Shown one piece after another: positions 45,014-61,764 of a stretch of 64,000 bases of DNA. The stretch is taken from the NCBI RefSeq assembly GCF_030463535.1, contig NC_132892.1, positions 34,350,109 through 34,414,108 of the forward strand. The letters are read 5' to 3'. The notes beneath the pieces are model-generated. The model saw only the letters and a program-made list of their open reading frames with translations, was not told the DNA's origin and searched no databases. Position 1 is the stretch's first letter; each line of letters opens with the position of its first letter. The position numbers and the translations under genes were made by a program. The DNA comes from Salminus brasiliensis (taxonomy: Eukaryota > Chordata > Actinopteri > Characiformes > Bryconidae).

Positions 45014-46284
45014 ATGAAGATCCTCCTTGTCTTCCCCCTTTACCTGATCTCAGGTCAGATATTCCACTTCAGTTTGAAGTTTGAAGATTCACATTACTGA
45101 TGAAGTAGATTATGTACTGCAGGCGTTCTGATCCTGAACTGATAGAAGTGAGAGAATGTGGACTTTAATTATTAGAGAGAATTTTTCTTTGATTGGCAGG
45201 TCCAGTGGGCTGCTTGGATGTGATTGGTTATCTAGGAGGCATGATCTACTGTGAACATCAACAGTATGGACTATCTGATAAATATTTCTGTCAGGAGACA
45301 CCAAAGAAGTGTTTCCACATACAAACACAGAAAATATGGGTTCATAAGGACAGAGTTTCTCTATTCGACTCTGTGGGAGTTCTTACAGTGATCTACAGAA
45401 ACCTGAGTTTAGAGGATGCTGGATCTTATCAGTGTGTAGAGCCTGGAGTGTGGACTCACACTGTGGACCTGACAGTAAAAACAGGTCAGAAATCAGACAC
45501 TATAATATCGTGGGGAAAAATATGTATAAAATGATGAAAATGTTATTTCTATAATTGACAAGAAATGATCTGTGATGTGTGTTTGATTGACAGATCCATG
45601 TTGTTTGGGGTCAAAGACTGTGACTGGTTATCTGGGACATACAGTCACCATCAGCTGTTTCTATCCAGCGGGTTTTGAGACAAACTACAAACACCTCTAC
45701 AAGCTAAATGGCCAAAATTGGACTGAAATAATTAGTACATCAGCATCACAGATAGGCAGGTTCTCCATCTCTGATTAGAGAGGCTCTTAAGTTGTTACTG
45801 TGAGAATGAGTGATGTGAGATAAGAGGATGGAGGAGTTTATTCCTGTGGAGTGTGGAATGGAAAGAAACCAGTCAGTTACGACATCATATTCACAGACAT
45901 TCATCTACAGATTATTGGTGAGATATATATTGGTGTTCATGATGTTTATTGGTTAACTGGTTTAATTATTAGTGTTTATTTTCTGATAGCAGAGTCTAGA
46001 AGCACTTGTTGAAAGAAGCATTTTATGGTATTAAAAAATGGCCACATAAAAAGGATGATTGGTGACCATGTTAAAACCTAAATGGACTATTAAAAAAACA
46101 AATGGCCACTATTAATATTAGCACTATTAACTATTATCACTCTGGCCATCACTGCCATGACAATATTAAGTGATTATTATATAATATCATTAGTATATAT
46201 TACCTATATTACCATGATTATTATATAATAATTATCATCAGAACAGTTCAACAGTATAGATGGTTTGGTAACTTTTTTAATCAA

Positions 46285-46540
46285 TAATTTATAAATAGGA
46301 AGATGGGTTCCCCTTGTGAGTTTTGGTTCCTCCCAAGGTTTCTTCATCCAGCTCTGAGGGAGGTTCTCCTTGCCACTGTCGCCGTTGGCTGCTCACTGGT
46401 GGTCTTGCATCCTTCATGGCTTCTTATTTTATATCTTTTTTCTGTCTCTTACTAATTACTAATTATGTAAAGATGCTTTGTGATGACAACAGTTGTAAAA
46501 AGCTATACAAATAAATTTGACTTGACTTGATTACAGTGGG
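46285..46540 (-). repeat. Dispersed teleost repeat, reverse copy
   Basis: It matches the repeat at 3295-3545 in reverse ('ggttcctcccaaggtttctt') and ends with 'ctatacaaataaatttgact' followed by 'tgacttga', a common fish repeat end. Confidence 0.75.
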
Positions 46541-46551
46541 ATCAAACTCTT

Positions 46552-47730
<1,179 letters not shown>

Positions 47731-48758
47731 CAATTATCATTAAACCAAACAAAAATTGTGAATGAAAAAGATAGTACTTCAGAGCTTCAGCTGGAGGTTC
47801 CTGGTTAGATTGAGGGGGTGTTTGCGGTCGAGTGTGTGTTTGAGATGAAGATGGTCATGGTCTTTTCTATCTATCCCTAAGCTCCAGGTTCCTCTGGCAT
47901 CCTTGTCATTATCATGGTCATCACAGTCAGTGTGAGTGTCTGTGTGGTTCTTCTACTGATTGGAGGATTAACACTGATCTTCTACAAGTTGAAATGCACC
48001 AAAAGAGAAGGTATCGCACACACACACTAACATAACCAACAAGTAAACGAAGGCATAGCCCAATTTCAGTCTAGGAATTCAGTCACTGGTCTGAAATTCT
48101 TGTTCAGGTGGGATTTTAGCTGGGCAAAGGCAACCTTTTCTGGACAGTCTTTGTTTGACAGGGAGTCCTAGGATGTAATTCATTACTGTCCACCACTGAT
48201 GTGGTCATCAGGATGTGGCAGTGCCTCTCTTTAACAGTTCTGTTCAGTTCTGTAACAGTTCCTCATACCTGGATGATGCCATAGACTCCATGAATTTATT
48301 AACAAGAAATATGTATATTAATGTTTTCTCTCACTTTGCAGACTCTTCCCTTGGCAGTATACGATCAGGAAAAAATGACACAGTAAGTAAACAATAAAAA
48401 AATACTGTCAATTTATTTATAGAGTAGATGCTTCAGATTACAGCATGTTTGGTGCAGATTCATTATAACAACAGATTACTGTATGTATCGCAGTTTACTG
48501 TAGAATTCCCACACTAATGTTATCTGATCATGAACAGCAAAGCTTCAGGGGTCTGACAGAGAATTTGTTTATGTTCTAACTGATTATTGAAGGTAGATCA
48601 TTGAATGTTTTGTTTTTGTAATATTTTTATTTTATTATTTTATTTTTTGTGATTCTCTAATTCTCTAATTCCAGGACGGAAGTCTGGACAGACATCCAAA
48701 TTCGGTTTATTACAGCCTGAAACCTAACCTCAATCAAATTATGTCTGAAAAATCTTAA

Positions 48759-49390
48759 AACCAACCGAAACAGATATGGTCTACTGGAGCCTGAACCCCA
48801 ACACCAACCAATCAGATTCAGTCTGTGAGATCCAAAACCTCAATATCAAATCATATTTATAGACTAAAACCCAAAATCAACCAATCAGATTCAGTGTGAG
48901 AGCCTTACCCCCAACACCACCAATGAGCTATTGTGTTGCAGCATTAACCCTAATAACAACCAATAATATTGAGTCTATTAGATCATGAACCCTAACAACA
49001 AGCAATCAGAATCTGTGGGAGTCTGTGTCTTCATGGTTCTTGGGTTGTTCTTGACTGTCCAAATCAAGTTCCTCTTTGGTTAGATTGAGAGTTTGGGCTT
49101 TTTTCCACAGCTTGGGAAAGTGGCTATACCTCCCGATAGCTTGAACTTATAAGCAACTGTTTGTTGTTTCAAAGCCATTTTGAAACATTCCTAACTAGGA
49201 TTATCCTTCTCAGATATTCACTGATCTCTTGGGACCTTTTTCCATTGTACTGTGTGTTAAAACCCAGATCAGTCAAACCCAGTCAAGCCAGTGCATGTAT
49301 GTGGCACAGAGAAACTACCAGCTATAGCCATGAGTCATCATGATCATTAACAGAAAGTTAGGATGTATTGGCCCTGGTAAGTTAAAAGAT
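48759..49390 (+). repeat. Decayed ITIM-coding repeats and 3' flank of E
   Basis: About 48770-49010 holds five or six imperfect ITIM-coding units ('ccaatcagattcagtctgtg'). The rest to the Tc1-like element shows nothing recognisable. Confidence 0.75.
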
Positions 49391-49394
49391 ACTA

Positions 49395-50901
<1,507 letters not shown>

Positions 50902-50904
<3 letters not shown>

Positions 50905-51295
50905 GGAAAAAATGACACAGTAAGTAAACAATAAAAAAATACTGTCAATTTATTTATAGAGTAGATGCTTCAGATTACAGCATGTTTGGTGCAGATTCAT
51001 TATAACAACAGATTACTGTATGTATCGCAGTTTACTGTAGAATTCCCACACTAATGTTATCTGATCATGAACAGCAAAGCTTCAGGGGTCTGACAGAGAA
51101 TTTGTTTATGTTCTAACTGATTATTGAAGGTAGATCATTGAATGTTTTGTTTTTGTAATATTTTTATTTTATTATTTTATTTTTTGTGATTCTCTAATTC
51201 TCTAATTCCAGGACGGAAGTCTGGACAGACATCCAAATTCGGTTTATTACAGCCTGAAACCTAACCTCAATCAAATTATGTCTGAAAAATCTTAA
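50902..51295 (+). pseudogene. Second copy of the last exons of E
   Basis: The tandem duplication repeats the final 15 nt of the 41-nt exon (to 50919, with its gtaagt donor) and the whole last exon (51212-51295). There is no upstream acceptor or membrane exon of its own, so it could only be used as an alternative 3' end of E. Confidence 0.8.
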
Positions 51296-51931
51296 AACCA
51301 ACCGAAACAGATATGGTCTACTGGAGCCTGAACCCCAACACCAACCAATCAGATTCAGTCTGTGAGATCCAAAACCTCAATATCAAATCATATTTATAGA
51401 CTAAAACCCAAAATCAACCAATCAGATTCAGTGTGAGAGCCTTACCCCCAACACCACCAATGAGCTATTGTGTTGCAGCATTAACCCTAATAACAACCAA
51501 TAATATTGAGTCTATTAGATCATGAACCCTAACAACAAGCAATCAGAATCTGTGGGAGTCTGTGTCTTCATGGTTCTTGGGTTGTTCTTGACTGTCCAAA
51601 TCAAGTTCCTCTTTGGTTAGATTGAGAGTTTGGGCTTTTTTCCACAGCTTGGGAAAGTGGCTATACCTCCCGATAGCTTGAACTTATAAGCAACTGTTTG
51701 TTGTTTCAAAGCCATTTTGAAACATTCCTAACTAGGATTATCCTTCTCAGATATTCACTGATCTCTTGGGACCTTTTTCCATTGTACTGTGTGTTAAAAC
51801 CCAGATCAGTCAAACCCAGTCAAGCCAGTGCATGTATGTGGCACAGAGAAACTACCAGCTATAGCCATGAGTCATCATGATCATTAACAGAAAGTTAGGA
51901 TGTATTGGCCCTGGTAAGTTAAAAGATACTA
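51296..51931 (+). repeat. Second copy of the 3' flank of E
   Basis: It repeats 48759-49394, including the decayed ITIM-coding units. Confidence 0.85.
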
Positions 51932-53478
<1,547 letters not shown>

Positions 53479-54889
53479 ATATAGATAATTGTACTGGAAT
53501 GAAGTGGGTATATGGATATTTTTTCTCTGTATGTATAATTTAGCTTCAATGCTTCATAAAACTAAGATGAGTAAAGGCATTTTCATTTCTAACCGTGACA
53601 TTGGCAATTGCATTCATACATGTGAAACTTTTTTATGTGATGGTGTGGTTTATCTCTACTGGAAAATGCAAATGAGGGAAAGCAGCAGTAAAGGAGTGCT
53701 AGAGTTCATAGCATGCTAGGAACTGAGAAAATGTCAATAATCTTTACAAAGAAATGAACAAACAAACTCTTCGATCGATTTTTAGACCAAATTATTGCAT
53801 GTCAAGGTAAGAACCAGCACTTGTGGAATGGACTTCACTGAAACTCTGATGTGCTGTGCAGAGTTCTGTCCTGTCCTGTTCCTGCAGGGTACTAGACCTG
53901 CCTGTACATATCAGAGTGGAAAAGACAAGATCAGTGCAGGGCAAAAGGTTCAGAGCACATCTTTTAATCTTACATAGAGCCACTCTGTAATAAGAGGTTC
54001 TGCCATCTCTGACAGTCTGCTTGAAACTTCATCCACCACACTGATCAAACATGGGTCTCGTCCCGCATTTGCAGACTTTGTTGAATCAAGTCCTCTACCG
54101 ATGAGACGTCTCCTAGATCCCCATCCCATGAAAGCAGGGTAGCTGGTACCCCATACTAAAAATTAGGTGAGGGCAACCTTCTCAGTTGTGGGTGAGGATC
54201 TTCTGGATTGCTCCTGACCCTGTCATTTGTACCCTGTCAACTGGGTCGTTGGGTAGTTTAAAAAATAATAATAATAAAATCAGTAATCAAGTAGTGTGTG
54301 AGGGGCACAGACAAATTTTGGCCTTCTGATTGTGTCAGAGTATATCAAACATGTTTGATATTTTTCAACCCAAAAATAATCTAATAATGTATAGTGGTCA
54401 GCGACTCAATCTGAAAGGACCCCACCACTGAGCAAGAAAAGTGCAGTTTCTAGGCTTGGGTTTCTTCTTTTAATTTTACATTTCACATTTAAACGATGAA
54501 GCAGATACATGCTGGCTCTAGTACATGTCCAATTCTGTAGCACCATTTAAGGTGGAATGGAAATTTATTTAAGAAGCCAATGTGTGGTGGGCTACTTACC
54601 TGCAACTCCCTCCATGCTGACGACTGTACAGACCACGCTATCTTCCCACCCATGACCTCACCAAAAGCCCCTTCTGTCCCCGCAAACATGTCCATGTTTA
54701 ATCTGAGTCTCCTAGGTGACATGAGGCAACTTTAGAAAACTTTAAAAAAAAAAGGTGTGAGATTTCCAGTATTTTAATAATCTGTTATTACTTTAAAAGT
54801 TGTGTAGTCTACCCAAGGCTTAAGGTAACGGTGCAGCAAGCAAACTACGCTAAATTGTTTGAGTATTTATTTAAACATTTTGTGATCTT
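53479..54889. other. Intergenic, unrecognised
   Basis: Several short ORFs (for example 54489-54722 minus) have no domain that can be named. About 53990-54240 has a retroelement-like texture, but no motif supports that. Confidence 0.35.
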
Positions 54890-55348
54890 TCAACATGTGT
54901 AAAAATACCATCAGTGACATCGTCCATGCTGACTTCCGCTCTGTCTGAGTCATGAGATCTAAATTAAGCCAGGCTGAAGACGACAGCTGAAACTGGAGGA
55001 TGGAGATCAGCAAACTGCAGACCTTCCTAACAATTACTGAGTATTATGATGATGATTATGTTAATTATTCTTGCTTCTACTATGTTGCTATGACAGTGAT
55101 CATCCTGCAGCAAAAGTCCTATGAATGAATATCACATCACAGAAATGATCTCATAGAGTAATTGAGCAGTCATGCTGTCAGTGATGCCGGTAGGAGGCAT
55201 TTAGCCACTCTGAGTCTTACCAGAGAAACAGGAACCATCCACACCCGACATAAAGAGACATGCACATTCATATATAAACTTAATCAAGCAAATGACTGAA
55301 CTGTGTAGACTCTGGATGAACATCATTGAAGCTGACGTTGAATTCAGG
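54890..55348 (+). promoter_or_regulatory. Upstream block of pseudogene F
   Basis: It conserves 'ataccatcagtgacatcgtc', 'gctgaaactggaggatggag' and 'atcagcaaactgcagacc'. The TATA position reads 'gatctaaattaagcc', so the box is lost. Confidence 0.5.
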
Positions 55349-56394
55349 ATGATGATCCTCCTAGTCTTCACCATCTACCTGATCTCAGGTCAGTTTATCT
55401 TGTTCAGTTTAATAAAAGTTTATTAACCTTCTGATAATGGATTGTAGAAGTGAATGGAGAATTGGTTGGAATTTGAATCTGATTGGCAGGTCAAGTGAGC
55501 TGCTTTGATGTGATTGGTTATTCAGGAGGTAGTGTCATGATCTACTGTGAACATCAACAGTATGGGACAATCTGAAAAATACTTTTGTAAAGAGACACCA
55601 AAGCAGTGTTTCTACATACAAATAAAGAAATTCTGGGTTCATGAAGACAGAGTTTCTCTGCTCAACTCAGCTGGAGTTCTTTCAGTGATCTACAGACAGC
55701 TGAGCTCAGAAGATACCGGATCATATCAGTGTGGACAGACTGGAGTGTGGAATCACACTGTGAACCTGGAAGTGAAAACAGGTCAGAAACTATTAGTAGT
55801 AAATATTAGAAATCATATTTCATAAAATGATGTCACACATTTTTAACAAAAACATGAAATACTATGTACATTACTGTGTTTGATTGACAGATCCATGTGA
55901 TTTGGGGCCAAAGACTGTGACTGCGTTTCTGGGAGAGACCATCACCATCAACTGTTCCTATTCAGAGGAGTTTAAAACAAACACCAAGTCCTTTGAAAAA
56001 ATGGACGGTCAATATTATACATATTTACCACAGAGTCTCAGAAAGACAGGTTCTCCATCTCTGATGACAGAAGCTCTAAAGTGTTCAGTGTGAGAATCAC
56101 TGATTTGAAAGAAGAGGATGAAGGAGTTTATTTCTGTGGAGTGGGGATGGGACAGAAGTCAGTTAGTTATGATGCTTTCTTCTCAGAGATTCAGCTACAG
56201 GTTAAAGGTGAGATACATGAACTACTCTTCTCAGTGTTCAGGTAGTTGATAATTAGTGCTGTGGCAAACAGTATTATTTACTAGATCTGTATGTATGTAT
56301 TTATTTGAGCAGTAATGGAATAATTGTAGTTATTGTAAATAATTCCACCTGACGTCACCATTGGAGAAAATGTCATTCGTTGTTGTTAAGTGAC

Positions 56395-56645
56395 CAACTG
56401 TTCTGGCATCGAAATGGTAGAATGAACTTCCCCTTGGTGTCGCTCGCTGTCTTTAAACTCAGACTGAAGACCATCCTCTTCTGAGAGTACTTGGGTGAAC
56501 AGTAGAGTACTATGGTCTCCATATTGACTTGTGTTCAGTAGAGTCTAAGATTAGAGGGATCAATTTTAGTCTATTTAAACTAGCTGAGGTTATTCTTCAG
56601 TAAACAGTGAAGCACTTTTTTAAGTTGCTCTAAAAAGATAGAGAT
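56395..56645. repeat. Dispersed repeat in intron of F
   Basis: It matches 30660-30900 and 40590-40915, with wording such as 'actgaagaccatcctcttct' and 'aactagctgaggttattctt'. Confidence 0.7.
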
Positions 56646-57249
56646 GTATAAACTGTATTTTTTTCTATAAATTTAATAACAGTAATATACAGGACCACAT
56701 CAACAAAACCAACAGTGACCATCTGATGAGGAACCTTCCAGTACGATCTCAGTCATTACTCAGAACTCCCTCTTTCATTCTATATTCATATTAAATATGT
56801 TCAGGCAGAACGTCAGAGCTTTAGGCTCCACACCAGGAACTTAAACAGATGTGGAGCTAGGGGGTTCCTGGTTAAATTGAGGAGATGTTTGGGGTGATTG
56901 TCTGTTCTTTCTGTCTCTTAGCTCCAAGTTCCTTTGTCATCATCATCACAGTGAGTGTCTGTGTGGTTCTGGTGCTGCTGATTGGAGGATTAATACTGAT
57001 CTTCTACAAACTCAGATGCACCAAAACACAAGGTACTGTTGTTCTTGAACTTATTATATCTCTGAGAGCATCTGATGTTCTGGTGGCCCTCTAGTGGAAA
57101 GTAAATGAAAATAACACATATAAATATATAACTGATTGTTCCTTTTTTGTTGCAGACTCTCCCATCACCATTCCACAATCAGGAACAAATGACACAGTGA
57201 GTAAAAAGGTTTGTCATTTTTTTATGGTCTTACACTGAATATGTTTGTT

Positions 57250-58250
57250 GTAGTCCTTCCTAGTTGGAGGTCTTGTTGTGGCGAAAGGGCTTGAGAGAAG
57301 GGCTAGGTGTTCCTGGCTGGGTCTCCCAAACAGGAGATGAACAGAAGATCCTAACAAACACAACCCAAAAAAAGCAACCCAACAAAGCTGAGTATAGTAA
57401 TGGAGCACCCTGCCTGGAAAAGAGTTGCTGGGACATACCCCTGAAGCCAGGATTTTGGGTCATGTCAGCAGGCGAGCACCTGGTGGCTGGGCAGCCCACA
57501 TAATACAGGTGGGCTTAGCCTGGACAAGTACTGTGGGACAACCATGAACCATCCACAAGGTTCTGATTAGGAAGGTGGTGCAAGGACACTTGGTGTTAAG
57601 AAATTGGCTCCTGGTACTTGGAATGTAACCTCTTTGGGGGGTAAGGATCCTGAGCTGGTGTTGAGAGATACCAACAAGGGATAGTTGAGCTCACCTTTAC
57701 ATGCAGAATGTGCTCTGAAACCAAATGATGTAGTTTCTGTTCTGATTGTGGAACCATGTACTAGCTCTTTACCCTCTCTCTGATAGTTGAGAGGGCATAA
57801 ACATTTGCCACTTCAGTCTACCTGTATTTTGTTTTGCTAATACATCCTGTGGGAGATGTTCCGGGAGTATGTGGCATCAGCGTTGCTAATGTGAGGTGTG
57901 AGGTCCTTGTACACCCATCAGGGCTGTGCCTTGTCTCCACTCCTGTTTGTGGTATTCATGGACAGGATAGCAAGGCACAGCTGGCGGCAGCAGGGCTTCT
58001 GGCATGGAGGCCAGTTGATGGTGTCTCTGCTGTTTGCAGGTGATGTTGTCTACTTTTATAGGTGGTAGAGGGTAAGCCTTCCCCAAATGTTATCTGGCAT
58101 GACCGACTGGGATCATGCCCAGAGAAAGGTATGATGTCTTCCAGCAGGCCTTGGGGGCTCTAAGGGATCCCCAAGCAGAAGCTGGTAGAACATGCTAGAA
58201 CATGCTATTGCCACCACAATGCTGAATTGAACAAAGCCGCAGAAAGATGA
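57250..58250 (+). mobile_element. Decayed non-LTR retrotransposon in last intron of F
   Basis: About 57605-57700 reads G-T-W-N-V-T-S-L-G-G-K and a following E-L-V segment, like the start of a LINE endonuclease. About 57915-58045 reads G-C-A-L-S-P-L-L-F-V-V-F-M-D-R and then L-L-F-A-G-D-V, a reverse-transcriptase core with the FADD motif changed. Most of the element is deleted. Confidence 0.7.
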
Positions 58251-58528
58251 TGGCAATGTTTTTTGTTGGTAGTTCTATTATTTATAGACCATGACATTAT
58301 ACTCTTTTAATTATACTTTGTGTGTTTCTCTAATTTCAGTTGTGTGAAAATGACCTACCAGTTTACCAGAACAACATTGGGATAGGTCTAATCAACCAGA
58401 ACCTGCAACCTAACTCCAGCCAAACGGATTCACTATATCAGAGCCTGGATCCCAAAAGCATAGAGCCAGATTCAATTTACGACAGACTACAGCCCAAGAC
58501 CAATCAGATTCAGTCTGTGAGAACCTAA

Positions 58529-59640
58529 ATTCATCAAACACCAAAACACCAACTACTTTATTAGCACCTATTAGCAACTAAACCCCAACACCAACCAATC
58601 AGATTTGATCTGTGAGAATGTTAACCACAACTAACAGAGTTTGGAACCTAAGGACCAGATTCGTTCTGCACATGATGAAGCTCATACACTGCTTTTCTTT
58701 AGAAACTTGCACATTTTATTAGAGATAATGATTAAATGTGAAATTTAAATGGCAACAAAGCTATTAATGTGTTAATTGAATTTTTATGCTTATTTAAATA
58801 ATAACATGTTGCAGTGATGAAATCATTTTATATTTTTCTTCAATTTACTTAAATTTGTTTGTTAAATTTTATCTTATTTTCTTATATCTGAATCATATTA
58901 AATCATTGTTCCAGGGCTTTATTTTGTCTTAATAAACTGACAGTTTTATCTCAGACTCCAGTGAATGAAAAATCTTTATTTATGAGCCTAATAAAGTTCT
59001 GTAATATATTGAGATGATTGAGAAAACATATGTAAATACACAATCATAATCAACAAAACTAATTAAATAAAATAATGATGATCACTCTGAAGGAAAGTAA
59101 AGATTCTTAATGTATCAAGAGATGGTTTTGATAACCTGCCGTTAGACAGTCGTTTCTAATTGTTGGTTCAATAAGCTGAGATTCATCCCTACCCTCCCAC
59201 TCTCTACTGCACCTCCTTTCATTTAGGATGGATCAGTTGTAGAAATGGAAACAGATGTAGAAATAGTAAAAACTGAAAATGAAAAGAGACATTCTTGACT
59301 ATCTATAATCATCCTTCTCAGATCTGCACTGAACTCCTTGGACTGTGTGTTGGTCAAACCAATGAAAGATGTCAATTAAACGTGTTTTTTAACCTGTAGT
59401 CCATCATGATCACTAACAGGGAATTAAAAGCTCCTGGTCCTGCAAAGTCCTGGAAAATGTAAACTGTTGCACCAAATTCCTGTTTATGTCTATTAAAGTT
59501 GTTATGAGCTAATAGATGTAGTCCATCATGATCACTAACAGGACGTTACAAGGTCTTGATCTTGGCAAGTTAAAAGATATTTTGGAACTTTCAGCAGCCC
59601 TGAATCAATCATCTAAGTGGGTGACGGTGTCTGAAAAAGT
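58529..59640. other. 3' flank of F, AT-rich
   Basis: Decayed ITIM units lie at 58570-58640, then 'gatgaagctcat' text shared with B. An AATAAA at 58931-58936 is a possible poly(A) signal. No further exon is seen up to the membrane-like exon at 59669. Confidence 0.5.
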
Positions 59641-59668
59641 TGGTGATGGTCTGTTCTTTCTGTCTCAG

Positions 59669-60606
59669 GATCTATCCAAGGTTCTCTGTCATCATTATCA
59701 CTGTGAGTATATGTGTGGTTCTGCTGCTGTTTGAAGGACTAACACAGATCCTCTAAAAACTGAGATGCACCAAGACAAGAAGGTACTTTATAAACACACA
59801 CAACACCAATTATGTTCATGTTAAATATGTGAACTATTAGACTATGGTGAAAGATTGATTTGGCACCTTTTAAAAAGTCATCTGAGCCAGAGTGTAAAAA
59901 ATGACACTAGAAGGCCTGAAGCCCACTGTATCTAAACATCCTGCTCTGTAGTAAACATATGAAGTTCTGTAGTTCCCACACCTGGTTGATGCCAAACCTC
60001 ACTCTAGTGGAGAATAAAGGAACAGAACATTGCTATAATATGTTTTCTTTCTTTCTACAGACTCCACCTCTATCAGCAGATCATCAGCAACCAATGATCC
60101 AGTAAGTGAAGGAAACTGCCGACTTAAAAACATTAATTACTGACTGTAATTATATTATATTATAATTTGAGAATTTCCCCACTGTGGGACTAATGAAAAA
60201 TGATCTTATCTTATCTTATAGAAGACGATTTACACAAATTACCAGTTTTATCTAACTGTAAACAAACAGTCCCAGATTTAGCACTTTTAACAGAGCAGAT
60301 ACCTCAGATTACACTGTGTGCACTAAATACATTCATTACACTTACAGAATATTTATCAGAACTGTGTAATCCCCATTCTGACATTATCTGAATACCTGAG
60401 GTTCTGATTTAGAGAGCAGATCAGACATGTTCAAATCTGAATCACAATGAGTTTATATTCTAGCTGTTTACTGCAGGCGGTTATGTAGGTTACAGAAATG
60501 CTGGTCTTCATAGTCTGGAATTTTTACTACTGTTTGATTTTGATTTCAGATTGATTGTGTCCAATCTACCAGAACCTGGGAGCCAACACCATCGATTAAA
60601 ATTTAG
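59669..60606 (+). pseudogene. Receptor G: 3' remnant of a receptor gene
   Basis: A membrane-type exon (59669-59782) retains V-I-I-I-T-V-S-I-C-V-V-L-L-L but has a TAA at 59754-59756 and lacks the usual start. The 41-nt exon (60061-60101) and a short last exon (60550-60606, ending in TAG) keep good splice sites. No signal exon, D1 or D2 is seen between F and this point. The last exon has lost all Tyr motifs. Confidence 0.8.
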
Positions 60607-61240
60607 TCTGTGAAAATCTGAACCTTACCAATAAATTCCAACACACTCCAACCAATCAGTCTACCAGACTCTAAACCTCAACACCAACCGATCCGACTCA
60701 ATTTGCTAGAGCCTAAACCCATCTACCAACCAATTAAAATTCAGTCTACCAGAGTTTAAATCCTAACACCAATGAATCAGGTTCAGTCTATCAGAGTCTA
60801 AACCCCAACACCAACCAATCAGGTCCAGTCTACCAGAGTCTAAACCACAACATCAACCAATCAGATTCATTTGAGCCTAAACTCTAAAACTAACCAATCA
60901 GATCCAGTATAGCAGATCAGACACCCTAACACCAACCAATCAGATATTACTTTTTTTTAGATCATGCTGCCAAATAATTAAATGTAAATATATAAAGAGT
61001 TAGTCTACCAGAGTCTAAACCCCAACACCAACCAGTCAGATTCATCTGAGCCTAAACCCCACCAGCAACCAATTAGGATGAGTCTACCAGAGTCTTAACC
61101 ACAAAATTAACCTCACCAATAACAAAACTCAGTTTACAAAATTCAGTTTAAAGAAGCCTAACCCCCAACAACAACCAATCAGATCCAGTCTAGCAGATCC
61201 GACACACAACCTTTTTTTTAGATCAAACTTTTTTTTAGAT
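60607..61240 (+). repeat. Long array of decayed ITIM-coding repeats, 3' flank of G
   Basis: About ten imperfect 42-bp units ('caaccaatcagattcagtct', 'accagagtctaaaccccaac') are present, with a duplicated piece 'ttttagatcatgctgccaaa' at 60957 and 61229. This is the longest such array in the window. Confidence 0.85.
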
Positions 61241-61574
61241 CACGCTGCCAAATAATTAAATGTAAATATATAAAGAGTAACTGCATGTAAAAATTAATAT
61301 ATGTAAATTTATACAAATGTTAATTTGATAATTGAAATAATTAAACATTTCTGTAAACATTGCAGTAAAGGATTACAGCCTTCATAAATTTATAATTTAT
61401 GTATCTTTTTTTATTAAACTGAACTTCTAATACTATGGTAACATATTTTAAGACATGGACTCTTCTTCTGTTAACTTACTACTAGAAGTTAAGACTCCAT
61501 TTTTATGATCATGAGAAAGACTGTGATTTAAACAGTGGGTTACATTGAGAAACCTGCATCTTTTGACCATCACC
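61241..61574. other. AT-rich spacer
   Basis: No gene or repeat was recognised. Confidence 0.4.
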
Positions 61575-61764
61575 TTCACCAGTATATGTCGGTCAGTGAT
61601 GCTGATGGGAGGAGCTGGTGATGTTGAGAAATGCTGACCCTTCCAGAGAAAGAGGAACCAACCAAACTAGACAAAAGGGAAGACAAAGAACACACTCCGA
61701 TACCAGAAACAGCAAAGATTTAAGTGGAGTTTCAGTGAAGATCAGTGAAGCTTCCTCAGTTCAG
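61575..61764 (+). promoter_or_regulatory. 5' region of receptor H
   Basis: It holds 'gatgctgatgggaggagctg' and 'agaggaaccaaccaaactag' as in the family's 5' UTR blocks. The distal TATA part is absent or unrecognisable. Confidence 0.4.

Larger units (their letters stand above)
55349..58528 (+). pseudogene. Receptor F: pseudogene with two frameshifts
   Basis: Exons are 55349-55388, 55490-55781, 55891-56207, 56922-57032, 57156-57196 and 58340-58528, with splice sites kept. D1 is 292 nt, one more than a multiple of three: an extra G near 55563 puts a TGA right after CAG-TAT-GGG-ACA-ATC. D2 is 317 nt, one short of a multiple of three, and its frame breaks near 56040-56050. The membrane exon and the tail (SLYQSL and SIYDRL ITIMs; one upstream Tyr replaced by Asn in LINQNL) are open. 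If either indel is a sequencing error the gene could be nearer to intact, but two independent ones argue for decay. Confidence 0.82.

Noticed and set aside
53795-54722. Unknown gene between the duplication and receptor F
   Set aside because: ORFs are short, overlap on both strands and have no recognisable motif or splice pattern.
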